Positions 25,554 through 34,372 are shown, numbered from the stretch's first letter. The stretch: DNA of 51,603 bases from Flavobacteriaceae bacterium (GCA_947453195.1 CANGFO010000015.1:1-51603), one strand, 5' to 3'. Numbers and translations: made by a program. Notes: generated from the sequence alone by a model not told the origin.

Positions 25554-26300
25554 ATGATGTTTCTTCGCTATTTATCGCAAATTGGAAAGTACTTCTTAAT
25601 GCTTAAAGAAGTCTTCAACAAGCCAACGAAATGGTCTGTAATGCGCGGATTAATATTTAAGGAAGTGGATGATTTAATTATTGGTTCACTAGGAATAGTA
25701 GTTTTCATCTCCTTTTTTGTTGGTGGTGTAGTTTCTATACAAACTGCATTAAATTTGAAAAATCCATTGATACCAAGAGAAATAATTGGTTTTGCCACAA
25801 GGGAATCGATTATTTTAGAATTTGCTCCTACCTTTATTTCCATAGTAATGGCAGGTAAAATGGGCTCTTTTATTACTTCTAGTATAGGGACGATGCGAGT
25901 TACCGAACAAATTGATGCATTAGAAGTAATGGGTGTAAATTCGTTAAATTATTTGGTTTTTCCTAAAATTATTGCATCACTATTGTATCCATTTATTATT
26001 GGCATCGCCATGTTTCTAGGTATACTAGGCGGATGGATTGCAGGTGTTTATGGTGGATTTGTTTCCAGCAATGAATTTGTTTCTGGAATTCAATCCAATT
26101 TTATCCCTTATCATGTTACTTATGCGGTGATTAAAACCATAATTTTTGCTTTTTTCCTTTCTACAATACCCTCCTTTCACGGTTACTACATGAAAGGTGG
26201 TGCACTAGAAGTTGGAAAAGCCAGTACCGTTTCTTTCGTTTGGACAAGTGTGATAATCATCTTAGTAAACTATATTTTAACACAATTATTATTAGCCTAA
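25554..26300 (+). CDS. mlaE: MlaE family lipid ABC transporter permease
   Basis: A 248-residue polytopic inner-membrane protein of the MlaE/Tgd1 permease family. The GLIFKEVDDLIIGSLGIVVFISFFVGGVVSIQTA opening and MRVTEQIDALEVMGVN (about 109-124) are the family's conserved EQIDAL block. Five or more hydrophobic helices follow. The family moves phospholipids between inner and outer membrane to keep outer-membrane asymmetry. Its ATPase partner follows, overlapping by one base. The MCE substrate-binding protein (MlaD) and MlaB/MlaC partners are not in this window. An ATG follows at 25557 as an alternative start. Confidence 0.9.
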   Translation: MMFLRYLSQIGKYFLMLKEVFNKPTKWSVMRGLIFKEVDDLIIGSLGIVVFISFFVGGVVSIQTALNLKNPLIPREIIGFATRESIILEFAPTFISIVMAGKMGSFITSSIGTMRVTEQIDALEVMGVNSLNYLVFPKIIASLLYPFIIGIAMFLGILGGWIAGVYGGFVSSNEFVSGIQSNFIPYHVTYAVIKTIIFAFFLSTIPSFHGYYMKGGALEVGKASTVSFVWTSVIIILVNYILTQLLLA

Positions 26301-27067
26301 TGATAGAGATAAAAAATATAGAAAAATCATTTGGAAACAATAAAGTATTAAAAGGGATTACGACTACTTTTGAAACGGGAAAGACCAACTTAATAATTGG
26401 TCAAAGCGGCTCAGGGAAAACTGTTTTATTAAAATCATTATTAGGAATAAATACTCCAGAAGTAGGAACTATTTCATTTGATGGAAGAATATACTCTGAT
26501 TTATCTAATGATGAAAAAAGAACTTTGCGTACAGAAATCGGAATGGTCTTTCAAGGGAGTGCTTTGTTTGATAATATGACAGTTGAAGAAAATGTAGGAT
26601 TTCCTTTAAAAATGTTTACCAATAAAACTGCAGCAGAAATAAAAGAGCGTGTAGATTTTGTTATTCAAAGAGTAAATTTAACAAATGCGCATGACAAAAA
26701 ACCATCGGAATTATCAGGTGGAATGCAAAAAAGGGTTGCTATAGCTAGAGCAATTGTAAACAATCCCAAATATCTTTTTTGTGATGAACCCAACTCTGGA
26801 TTGGATCCTAAAACTGCCATATTAATAGACAATTTAATTCAAGAAATTACCGAAGAGTATAATATTACAACCGTAATTAATACTCACGACATGAATTCGG
26901 TCATGGAGATTGGCCAAAAAATTGTGCTTCTCAAAGAAGGAGTATTAGCTTGGGAAGGAACAAAAAAAGACATTTACAAAACTGACAATGAAGCAATAGT
27001 AGACTTTGTTTACTCCTCTAATTTGTTCAAAAAAATTAGAAAAGCACAAAACAAAGAAGAACTGTAA
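26300..27067 (+). CDS. mlaF: MlaF-type ABC transporter ATP-binding protein
   Basis: A 255-residue ABC ATPase. Walker A is GQSGSGKT (34-41), the signature is LSGGMQKR, and Walker B is YLFCDEPNSGLDP followed by an H-loop (INTHDMNSV). The GGMQKR variant and the FQGSALFDNMTVEENV stretch are typical of MlaF-type transporters. I start at the ATG at 26300, inside TAATG at the mlaE stop, giving translational coupling. An in-frame start upstream at 26240 would lie inside mlaE and is not used. It drives the MlaE permease. Confidence 0.92.
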   Translation: MIEIKNIEKSFGNNKVLKGITTTFETGKTNLIIGQSGSGKTVLLKSLLGINTPEVGTISFDGRIYSDLSNDEKRTLRTEIGMVFQGSALFDNMTVEENVGFPLKMFTNKTAAEIKERVDFVIQRVNLTNAHDKKPSELSGGMQKRVAIARAIVNNPKYLFCDEPNSGLDPKTAILIDNLIQEITEEYNITTVINTHDMNSVMEIGQKIVLLKEGVLAWEGTKKDIYKTDNEAIVDFVYSSNLFKKIRKAQNKEEL

Positions 27068-27071
27068 TAAA

Positions 27072-28133
27072 TTATTTTTTTGTTGCTAAAGCAGTAATTC
27101 GCTTAATGTCTTGTTCTTTACTCTTTGGATAAATTAGTAAAACATTATCTTTATCTACAATGATATAATCATCCAATCCATCTACTACAATTAACTTTTT
27201 ACCATCAGTTCTAATGATATTATTAGAAGCATTTTCAAGAATTACAGTAGCATTTACCACCGCATTATTTTGATCGTCTTTATCTAATTTTTCATGTAAT
27301 GAACTCCAAGTTCCAAGATCATTCCAATCAAATGTAGCGGGCAACACATATACATTAGCTGCATTTTCCATAACTGCATAATCTATAGAAAGATTTTCTG
27401 CCTTAGCATAATTAGCTTCTATAAATTGTTTTTCAGATGGAGTATTATAGCTGTCCTTTCCACTTTGAAACAAAGCATTCATTTGGGGTTGGAATTTCTC
27501 AAATGCTGATACAATTGAAGTTACACTCCAAATAAAAATCCCTCCATTCCATAAAAAATTACCCGATTCTAAAAAGGTTTTGGCCGTTTCATAATCTGGT
27601 TTTTCTCTAAATTGGGCAACTTTTTTTATTGGAGTAGCATCTAATTTAGAGTATTCTATATATCCATAACCCGTATTTGGAAAAGTGGGTTGTATTCCCA
27701 AAGTCATCAAGGCATTTTCTTTTTCACAAAAATCAAAACAATGCTGTAAGTTATTACAAAACGCATTTTCATCCTCAATCCAATGATCACTTGGCGCCAC
27801 TACCATTAAGGCATCAGGATTCATTTTCTGAATTTTTAATGAAGCATATAAAATACAAGGAGCGGTATTTCGCATTGCCGGCTCAAGTAAAACTTGATCT
27901 GGATTTACCATTGGCAATTGCTCCAATACTAAGTCATTATATCGCTCATTGGTTAAAATTAAAATATTTTCCGCAGGAATTAATTTAGACAGCCTACTGA
28001 AAGTCTTTTGTATCAAAGTGCTTCCCGATCCCAACATATCGTGAAATTGCTTGGGAAATTCGGTGGTGCTTACAGGCCAAAATCTTGAACCAACTCCACC
28101 AGCCATCAATATTGCGTAATAATTTTTATTCAT
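27072..28133 (-). CDS. manC: mannose-1-phosphate guanylyltransferase
   Basis: A 353-residue nucleotidyltransferase that makes GDP-mannose from mannose-1-phosphate and GTP. The N-terminal signature AGGVGSRFWP (11-20) with FPKQF and SDHWIEDE are conserved. It lacks the C-terminal phosphomannose isomerase domain of the longer bifunctional enzymes, so it is the single-function form. GDP-mannose feeds surface polysaccharide and glycoprotein pathways. It converges on mlaF, with only 4 nt between the stops, and has a TATATTTG box upstream and a leader with symmetrical CTAAG repeats. Confidence 0.92.
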   Translation of the reverse strand: MNKNYYAILMAGGVGSRFWPVSTTEFPKQFHDMLGSGSTLIQKTFSRLSKLIPAENILILTNERYNDLVLEQLPMVNPDQVLLEPAMRNTAPCILYASLKIQKMNPDALMVVAPSDHWIEDENAFCNNLQHCFDFCEKENALMTLGIQPTFPNTGYGYIEYSKLDATPIKKVAQFREKPDYETAKTFLESGNFLWNGGIFIWSVTSIVSAFEKFQPQMNALFQSGKDSYNTPSEKQFIEANYAKAENLSIDYAVMENAANVYVLPATFDWNDLGTWSSLHEKLDKDDQNNAVVNATVILENASNNIIRTDGKKLIVVDGLDDYIIVDKDNVLLIYPKSKEQDIKRITALATKK

Positions 28134-28145
28134 TTTTTATAGGTT

Positions 28146-28195
28146 CTAAGCTACTTAGCAGCTAAGTTTCTGGGTTTTATCACTGGGCAAATATA
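28146..28195 (-). promoter_or_regulatory. manC leader: CTAAG/CTTAG repeats and -7 box
   Basis: The minus strand carries TATATTTG at 28195-28188, so transcription should start near 28183 and give a leader of about 50 nt. Inside it, CTAAG (28146-28150), CTTAG (28154-28158) and CTAAG (28162-28166) alternate; the middle block can pair with either neighbour. ACTTAGC-A-GCTAAGT at 28153-28167 is a perfect 15-base palindrome. Confidence 0.4.
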
Positions 28196-28221
28196 TTTAT
28201 TAATATCTAGTATTTATCCAT

Positions 28222-28824
28222 TTACCCGGGTATAATTTCAACTTCTGCATTGGCATTAAACAAAAATACTCTTCCCGTATTTACTTCCAAACATTCATAT
28301 CGTTTCGTTCGAAGCCCTTTTTTTTGAAAAATTCTACCATTTTTAATTCTAAACAAACTTCCACTTGGTACTTCATGTATAAAATGAATATCGGGTTTTC
28401 TTTCGTCAAATTGCTTCAAAGCAAATGCTAATTTAGCATCGGTATCACTACTAGCGGTAGGATTTTTAAAATGATTAGCAACCAAAGGCAAAACCGAATG
28501 CGGAAAAATTTCAGGACGAATAAAAGGAACCATCAACCTCTGAAAAGTCATTTTCCACTCTATGCCATGCGGCAAAATTTTTCTTCCAAATTTTTCAAAA
28601 GCTACTAAATGTGCTATTTCATGAATAAGAGTAATTAGGAATCGATATTTATTTAGATTGGCATTTACGGTAATTTCGTGTTTTCCCGAAAGTCCTTTTC
28701 GATAATCACCGTGGCGTGTTTGCCTTTCGTTTACAATTTTGAGGTGTACCCGATTGGCCTTGATTAACTCAAAGCAAGTTTCGACTGCGTGTTCGGGCAA
28801 ATATTTAGCTAAAACTTCACTCAA
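28222..28824 (-). CDS. SprT-like zinc-binding domain protein
   Basis: A 200-residue protein with the SprT/Spartan zinc metalloprotease signature HEIAH (68-72; H68, E69, H72). H86 in LPHGIEW is the probable third ligand. SprT-like proteins in eukaryotes clear DNA-protein crosslinks; bacterial roles are largely unproven. The C-terminal third (about 140-200) is beta-rich with few cysteines, so it is not the classical zinc ribbon. The start is a TTG (28824-28822) with no better in-frame ATG. It begins 2 nt after the SDR gene stop, so the pair is an operon. Confidence 0.82.
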   Translation of the reverse strand: MSEVLAKYLPEHAVETCFELIKANRVHLKIVNERQTRHGDYRKGLSGKHEITVNANLNKYRFLITLIHEIAHLVAFEKFGRKILPHGIEWKMTFQRLMVPFIRPEIFPHSVLPLVANHFKNPTASSDTDAKLAFALKQFDERKPDIHFIHEVPSGSLFRIKNGRIFQKKGLRTKRYECLEVNTGRVFLFNANAEVEIIPG

Positions 28825-28826
28825 AA

Positions 28827-29504
28827 TTAAGGGGTTGTAGAAGAAACTTGTAATACTTTACCGTTATAAAATTTATTACCCGTCAAAGCAAAATTCATAA
28901 TATAATCGGCCATTTCTATAGCAGTTGTTGGAGCATTATATCCCGGAAAAGCTTCTTGCAACATTTCGGTTTGAACTGCACCTAGAGCCAAAACATTAAA
29001 AGCAATTCCTTGTTCTTTATATTCTTCTGCTAATAATTCCGATAGCGTAATTAAAGCCCCTTTACTTGAACTATAAGCTGCTAATCCAGGGAATTTCATG
29101 CTTCCTTGAATTCCACCCATAGAGCTTATTGAAACCACGTGACTTCCAGAATGCAAATAAGGAATGCAAATCTGAGTTAAATGAGCCACTGCAAAAACAT
29201 TTACTTTATAAACTTTTTCAAAGTCATTTGGAGTAATTTCCAAAAATGGTTTATTCACCAATATCCCGGCATTATGAATAACTACATCTACTTTTTTCCA
29301 TGTTTTTTCTAAAAAAGAAGCAATTTCTTGCAACTGTTTTTCTGAAGAAATATCTACAGAAAGACAAGTGATATTTGGATTTCCTAGCAATTGAGGCGCT
29401 ACTTTTCTTGAAATAGCAGCTACTTGATGTCCTTGAGAAGCAAACAACAAGGCCAATTCCAATCCTATTCCACGTGAAGTTCCGGTAATAATTACATTTT
29501 TCAT
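28827..29504 (-). CDS. SDR family oxidoreductase
   Basis: A 225-residue classical short-chain dehydrogenase/reductase. The nucleotide-binding motif is TGTSRGIG (7-14). NAG sits at 78-80 and the catalytic residues are S127, Y144 and K148 (YSSSK). The R at position 11 in the TSRG motif is typical of NADPH-preferring members. Substrate unknown. It leads the SDR-SprT pair and is preceded by the terminator of the acyl-CoA dehydrogenase gene. Confidence 0.9.
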   Translation of the reverse strand: MKNVIITGTSRGIGLELALLFASQGHQVAAISRKVAPQLLGNPNITCLSVDISSEKQLQEIASFLEKTWKKVDVVIHNAGILVNKPFLEITPNDFEKVYKVNVFAVAHLTQICIPYLHSGSHVVSISSMGGIQGSMKFPGLAAYSSSKGALITLSELLAEEYKEQGIAFNVLALGAVQTEMLQEAFPGYNAPTTAIEMADYIMNFALTGNKFYNGKVLQVSSTTP

Positions 29505-29537
29505 ACAGCGATTTTACAAATGCTAAATTAATAAAAA

Positions 29538-29569
29538 TACCCTTTCAAAAACGAATTTCTGAAAGGGTA
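29538..29569 (-). terminator. terminator after acyl-CoA dehydrogenase gene
   Basis: TACCCTTTC (29538-29546) pairs with GAAAGGGTA (29561-29569) with a 14-nt loop. In the minus direction the stem is followed by TTTTTAT. It lies between the acyl-CoA dehydrogenase stop and the SDR gene. Confidence 0.8.
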
Positions 29570-29591
29570 AAATAATTTGATTTAAAGGATA

Positions 29592-30728
29592 CTATACCAA
29601 TCCTCTTGAAATTACAATGCGTTGAATTTCAGAAGTTCCTTCATAAATTTGAGTGATTTTAGAATCACGCATCATTCGTTCTACATGGTATTCGGCAACA
29701 TAACCGTTTCCTCCATGAATTTGAACTGCTTCATTAGCCACTTCCAAAGCAATTTCAGAAGCATATAATTTGGCCATAGCTCCTGAATGTGCAATATCTT
29801 TACCTTCATCTTTTTCACAAGCCGCTTTCATTACTAATAATTTAGCTGCAGTAACTTTCACATACATATCGGCCAATTTAAAAGCGATTACTTGGTGATT
29901 GAAGATTTCTTTTCCAAATGCTTTTCTTTCATGCGAATATTTCAATGCCAATTCGTATGCACCTGTTGCTATTCCTAAGGCTTGCGATGCAATACCGATA
30001 CGACCACCATTTAACACATTCATTGCGAATGCAAATCCGAAACCATCTGCACCAATTCGGTTTTCTTTAGGTACTTTCACATCATTGAATAGTAAAGAAT
30101 GGGTGTCGCTTCCGCGGATTCCCATTTTCTTCTCTTTCGGACCAATATCAAATCCTTCCCAACCTTTTTCAACGATGAAAGCATTGATTCCTTTATGTCC
30201 TTTTTCAATATCTGTTTGAGCAATTACTAAATAAGTTGAAGCTGAAGATCCATTGGTAATCCAGTTTTTTGTACCGTTTAACAAATAGTAATCACCTTTG
30301 TCGATTGCGGTAGTTTTTTGAGAAGTAGCATCACTTCCAGCTTCTGGTTCTGACAAGCAAAATGCACCTATCACCTCCCCTTTTGCAAGCGGAACTAAAT
30401 ATTTCATTTTTTGTTCTTCGTTGCAATATTTTTCCATTCCGGCACAAACTAAGGAGTTGTTAACCGACATGATTACGGCTGCAGAAGCATCAATTTTTGC
30501 AATTTCGGTCATCGCCAAAACATACGAAACGCTATCCAATCCAGCGCCACCGTATTTTGGATCAACCATCATTCCCATAAAACCAAGTTCGCCCATCATT
30601 TTTACTTGCTCGGTAGGAAATTTTGAATGTTCGTCTCTTTCAATAACTCCAGGTAATAATTCAGTTTGAGCAAAATCTTTAGCAGCTTGCTGAATCATTA
30701 AATGTTCTTCGGTTAGATTAAAATCCAT
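29592..30728 (-). CDS. acyl-CoA dehydrogenase
   Basis: A 378-residue FAD-dependent acyl-CoA dehydrogenase, which oxidises acyl-CoA at the alpha-beta bond and passes electrons to ETF. GAFCLSEPEAGSDATS (about 134-149) is the flavin/substrate signature, and the C-terminal YEGTSEIQRIVISR contains the catalytic base E363. Length and the base position match short-chain/butyryl types. The short-chain preference is inferred. Its promoter overlaps a 10-bp inverted repeat (30729-30778) of likely regulatory meaning. Confidence 0.93.
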   Translation of the reverse strand: MDFNLTEEHLMIQQAAKDFAQTELLPGVIERDEHSKFPTEQVKMMGELGFMGMMVDPKYGGAGLDSVSYVLAMTEIAKIDASAAVIMSVNNSLVCAGMEKYCNEEQKMKYLVPLAKGEVIGAFCLSEPEAGSDATSQKTTAIDKGDYYLLNGTKNWITNGSSASTYLVIAQTDIEKGHKGINAFIVEKGWEGFDIGPKEKKMGIRGSDTHSLLFNDVKVPKENRIGADGFGFAFAMNVLNGGRIGIASQALGIATGAYELALKYSHERKAFGKEIFNHQVIAFKLADMYVKVTAAKLLVMKAACEKDEGKDIAHSGAMAKLYASEIALEVANEAVQIHGGNGYVAEYHVERMMRDSKITQIYEGTSEIQRIVISRGLV

Positions 30729-30802
30729 ATTTTTGAGGGATATTATTTAGTAAATACTTAATTTTAGACCTCAAAAATAGAACAATTTTATTAATATCTC
30801 AA
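30729..30802 (-). promoter_or_regulatory. acyl-CoA dehydrogenase promoter with paired operator-like half-sites
   Basis: On the minus strand a TTG (30802-30800), a 20-bp spacer and TATTTTTG (30779-30772) make a complete promoter. ATTTTTGAGG (30729-30738) and CCTCAAAAAT (30769-30778) are perfect inverted repeats 40 bp apart; one arm overlaps the -7 box and the other abuts the start codon at 30728. The predicted start lies between the arms, so a transcribed hairpin is unlikely and DNA binding is more plausible. Confidence 0.6.
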
Positions 30803-30823
30803 ACGATTTCGTAATTTTAGAAA

Positions 30824-31897
30824 ATGATTAAAGAAAACTATCATGTTATTGGCGTCATGTCAGGCACTTCGCTAGACGGAGTTGATTTGGCAGCGATAGA
30901 ATTCCAAATAAAAAATCAGAAATGGAGTTACAAAATAACAAAAAGCGAAACCGTTTCTTATTCTCCCGAATGGGTAATAAAGCTAAAAGAAGCCGTGAAT
31001 TATCCGGAACCAGAATTAATTCAATTAAATGAAAATTACACCGATTTATTAGGAGAAATAATAAAATCATTTATAGAAAAAAATGAGATTTCAACTCTTG
31101 ATGCCGTATGTTCCCATGGGCACACTATTCTCCACCAACCCCACAATGGCTTCACTTTACAAATAGGAAACTTACCCAAAATAGCAAAAATTATTGGCAC
31201 AAAAGTAGTTTGTGATTTTAGAGTTCAGGATGTTCAATTGGGTGGTCAAGGCGCGCCTTTAGTCCCTATTGGAGATCGAATTTTATTTTCAGAATTTGAT
31301 TTTTGTTTGAATTTAGGTGGTTTTTCTAATGTTTCTTTTGAAGAAAAAGGGAGCCGAGTGGCCTTTGATATTTCACCCGTGAATACTGTTTTGAATTTTT
31401 ATGCCAATAAATTAGGATTAGAATATGATGATAAAGGTACCATTGCTCGAAGCGGAAAATTAAATTTAGATTTATTCAAGGAATTAAATGCGTTAGACTA
31501 TTATAAAAAACCATTTCCAAAATCGCTCGGATTTGAATTTGTAAAAGAAGTTGTATTGCCATTAATAGAAAAACATTCAATTGCAAATGCAGATAAAATG
31601 CACACTTTTATAGAACATATCGCTTGGCAAACTCATTTGGCCTTAGCCGAAAAACATGGCAAAATATTAATTACCGGTGGTGGCGCATACAATGAATTTT
31701 TAATTAAAAGAATGCATTTTCATTTACCTAAAATTGAAATTATCATACCTGATGACAAAACTTTAGAATTCAAAGAAGCGTTATTATTTGGACTCTTAGG
31801 CGTATTAAAATTACGAAACGAAATCAATGTATTGCGCAGCGTTACAGGAGCAAAAACAGACCACAGTAGCGGAGTGATTTATGAGAATTCACTTTAA
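30824..31897 (+). CDS. anmK: anhydro-N-acetylmuramic acid kinase
   Basis: A 357-residue kinase of the actin-like fold that converts anhydro-MurNAc to MurNAc-6-phosphate in peptidoglycan recycling. VMSGTSLDGVDLA (11-23) is the family signature. DFRVQDVQLGGQGAPLVP (about 131-148) and LITGGGAYNEFL are the conserved substrate and ATP blocks. With mpl (7166) it indicates that recycled muropeptides are used. It shares its 95-bp upstream region with the acyl-CoA dehydrogenase gene, so the same regulatory site could affect both. Confidence 0.95.
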   Translation: MIKENYHVIGVMSGTSLDGVDLAAIEFQIKNQKWSYKITKSETVSYSPEWVIKLKEAVNYPEPELIQLNENYTDLLGEIIKSFIEKNEISTLDAVCSHGHTILHQPHNGFTLQIGNLPKIAKIIGTKVVCDFRVQDVQLGGQGAPLVPIGDRILFSEFDFCLNLGGFSNVSFEEKGSRVAFDISPVNTVLNFYANKLGLEYDDKGTIARSGKLNLDLFKELNALDYYKKPFPKSLGFEFVKEVVLPLIEKHSIANADKMHTFIEHIAWQTHLALAEKHGKILITGGGAYNEFLIKRMHFHLPKIEIIIPDDKTLEFKEALLFGLLGVLKLRNEINVLRSVTGAKTDHSSGVIYENSL

Positions 31898-31918
31898 ATT
31901 TTGATTGAATAATAAGAT

Positions 31919-31926
31919 TATATTTG
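31919..31926 (+). promoter_or_regulatory. -7 box of amino acid dehydrogenase promoter
   Basis: TATATTTG matches TAnnTTTG. A TTG at 31901-31903 lies 15 bp upstream, slightly short of the usual spacing. Predicted start is near 31930. Confidence 0.5.
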
Positions 31927-31951
31927 CACCAAAATAAAGATTAAACAAAAC

Positions 31952-33178
31952 ATGAAAGAGTTACTTAAAAAATTTGAAAATAAAGAACCTGAAATAATAT
32001 TTAATTGGAAAGATCCCGAAACCGAAGCGGAAGGATGGACCGTAATCAACTCCCTTCGTGGCGGTGCCGCAGGTGGTGGTACTAGAATGCGAAAAGGTCT
32101 TGACATGAACGAAGTGCTATCGCTTGCAAAAACCATGGAAGTGAAATTTTCTGTTTCTGGGCCTGCTATTGGTGGCGCAAAATCGGGCATCAACTTTGAT
32201 CCAAATGACCCACGTAAAAAAGGGGTGTTACAAAGATGGTACAAAGCAGTTTCTCCTTTATTAAAAAGTTATTATGGAACCGGTGGTGATTTAAACGTTG
32301 ATGAAATTCATGAAGTGATTCCGTTTACAGAAGAATGTGGTGTTTGGCATCCGCAAGAAGGTGTTTTTAATGGTCATTTTAAACCATCTGAAGCCGATAA
32401 AATAAATCGAATTGGACAATTGCGCCAAGGGGTGGTTAAAGTAATCGAAAATACCAAATTTTCACCTGATGTATTAAGAAAATATACCGTTGCCGATATG
32501 ATTACTGGATATGGCGTAGCTGAAGCAGTTCGCCATTTTTATACGATCTATGGAGGCGATTTTAAAGGTAAAAAAGCGATCGTTCAAGGATTTGGAAACG
32601 TGGGTTCTGCAGCAGCATTTTATCTTGCCGAAATGGGCGTTAAAATAATCGGAATTATTGATCGTGATGGTGGAATTATTAACGAAGAAGGTTTTACATT
32701 TGAAGAAATCAGACGCTTATTTTTAAATAAAGACGGCAATAAATTAGTTGCCGAAAACATGATTCCGTTTGATGAAATAAATCAAAAGATCTGGAAAATT
32801 GGAGCTGAAATATTCACTCCTTGTGCAGCTTCAAGATTGGTGACTAAAGACCAATTAGACAACATGATCAACTCCGGATTGGAAGTGATTTCTTGTGGTG
32901 CGAATGTTCCGTTTGCAGATAAAGAAATTTTCTTTGGAGCAATTATGGAGGAGGTAGATTCTAAAATTAGTTTGATTCCCGACTTTATTTCCAATTGTGG
33001 AATGGCGCGTGTATTTGCTTATTTCATGGAGAAAAAAGTACAAATGACTGATGAAGCGATATTTTTGGATACTTCAGAAACTATATTTAAAGCCATTCAA
33101 AAAGCTCATGGACTAAATTCAAATAAGACAAATATTAGTGCAACTGCCTTTGAAATTGCACTTAAACAATTGGTATAA
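31952..33178 (+). CDS. Glu/Leu/Phe/Val family amino acid dehydrogenase
   Basis: A 408-residue NAD(P)-dependent amino acid dehydrogenase. K77 in GPAIGGAKSGI is the substrate-binding lysine region, and VQGFGNVGSAAAFYLAEMG is the Rossmann motif. The second strand ends in IIDRDGG, where the aspartate suggests NAD preference. The N-terminal GGAAGGGTRM block is typical of this family. Glutamate versus branched-chain amino acid specificity cannot be settled by eye. A TATATTTG box at 31919-31926 is present, with a TTG about 15 bp upstream. NhaA starts at the next base after its stop. Confidence 0.9.
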   Translation: MKELLKKFENKEPEIIFNWKDPETEAEGWTVINSLRGGAAGGGTRMRKGLDMNEVLSLAKTMEVKFSVSGPAIGGAKSGINFDPNDPRKKGVLQRWYKAVSPLLKSYYGTGGDLNVDEIHEVIPFTEECGVWHPQEGVFNGHFKPSEADKINRIGQLRQGVVKVIENTKFSPDVLRKYTVADMITGYGVAEAVRHFYTIYGGDFKGKKAIVQGFGNVGSAAAFYLAEMGVKIIGIIDRDGGIINEEGFTFEEIRRLFLNKDGNKLVAENMIPFDEINQKIWKIGAEIFTPCAASRLVTKDQLDNMINSGLEVISCGANVPFADKEIFFGAIMEEVDSKISLIPDFISNCGMARVFAYFMEKKVQMTDEAIFLDTSETIFKAIQKAHGLNSNKTNISATAFEIALKQLV

Positions 33179-34318
33179 TTGAAAAGAACTAAACTATTTA
33201 TTTCTTTTTTTAATAGTGAAAAAGCCGGAGGATTGGTTATGCTGCTATGTACGATCCTCTCTTTGCTTCTAGCCAATTCAATATATTCAGAAGGCTACAA
33301 CTCCATTTGGCATTTTTCAATTGCAAATCATCCGGTTGAATATTGGATTAATGATGGCTTAATGGCTGTTTTCTTTTTATTGATTGGATTAGAATTAGAA
33401 AGAGAACTTTATATCGGTGAATTATCAAAAATTAAAGATGCTATTCTTCCGCTTAGTGGAGCCGCTGGAGGAATGCTTATTCCTGCAATTATTTATTTTT
33501 TATTTAATAATAATACTCCATTTCAAATGGGATTTGGAATCCCAATGGCAACCGACATTGCCTTTGCAATTGGGATATTATCCCTTTTAGGAAACCGAAT
33601 TCCGTTATCTTTAAAAATCTTTTTAACTGCATTAGCCGTAATCGATGATTTAGGAGCAATTTTGATGATTGCGCTATTTTATACCAAAACGATTTACTTT
33701 CTAAATCTAGCAATTTCATTAGGTGTTTTTGGATTACTATTAGTACTCAATCGACTTAAAGTAACAAATTTGCTTTTGTATCTAATTGGAGGAGTTATAA
33801 TGTGGTATTTTATGCTAAATTCGGGTGTACATGCTACCATTACCGGAATACTTTTAGCTTTTGCCATTCCTTTTGGGGACGGAAAACAAGATTCTATTTC
33901 TTATAAACTTCAAAGTTGGCTTCATTATCCCGTTGCTTTTTTAATTATTCCACTATTTGCATTATGTAATACCGCGATAACAATTGGAAATGAATGGTTA
34001 TATATAATTTCAGAACCGTATTCATTGGGAATTTTATTTGGATTAACTCTAGGAAAACCTATAGGTATAATCTCATTTGTTTATCTAGCAATTAAACTTA
34101 AACTAACTAATTTACCCAAAGGTATCAATTGGAGTAAACTCTCAGCTGTAGGCTTTCTTGGAGGCATTGGATTTACCATGTCAATTTTCATTACGCTATT
34201 AGCATTTAATAATAATTTGGTAATTAACAATTCAAAAATTATGATTTTAATAGCCTCTTTAATCTCAGGATGTATTGGTTATATTCTACTTAGCAGAAAT
34301 TTTAAATTGGCAAAATAA
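33179..34318 (+). CDS. nhaA: Na+/H+ antiporter NhaA
   Basis: A 379-residue antiporter with about twelve hydrophobic segments. The two key aspartates of TM5 are D156 and D157 in VIDDLGAI; D126 in PMATDIAFA corresponds to the conserved TM4 site. NhaA exports sodium in exchange for protons. The start is TTG at 33179, the base after the preceding stop TAA, and gives MKRTKLFISFFNSEKAGG, a normal NhaA start. This arrangement suggests translational coupling to the dehydrogenase gene. Confidence 0.95.
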   Translation: MKRTKLFISFFNSEKAGGLVMLLCTILSLLLANSIYSEGYNSIWHFSIANHPVEYWINDGLMAVFFLLIGLELERELYIGELSKIKDAILPLSGAAGGMLIPAIIYFLFNNNTPFQMGFGIPMATDIAFAIGILSLLGNRIPLSLKIFLTALAVIDDLGAILMIALFYTKTIYFLNLAISLGVFGLLLVLNRLKVTNLLLYLIGGVIMWYFMLNSGVHATITGILLAFAIPFGDGKQDSISYKLQSWLHYPVAFLIIPLFALCNTAITIGNEWLYIISEPYSLGILFGLTLGKPIGIISFVYLAIKLKLTNLPKGINWSKLSAVGFLGGIGFTMSIFITLLAFNNNLVINNSKIMILIASLISGCIGYILLSRNFKLAK

Positions 34319-34372
34319 TTAAATGAAATTCACAATTTTTAGTATCTTTCATCGTTAAATAAAAAAGGAGCT

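Noticed and set aside
29899..30219. Plus-strand reading frame opposite the acyl-CoA dehydrogenase gene
   Set aside because: It is antisense to highly conserved enzyme codons and its translation shows no domain or signal.
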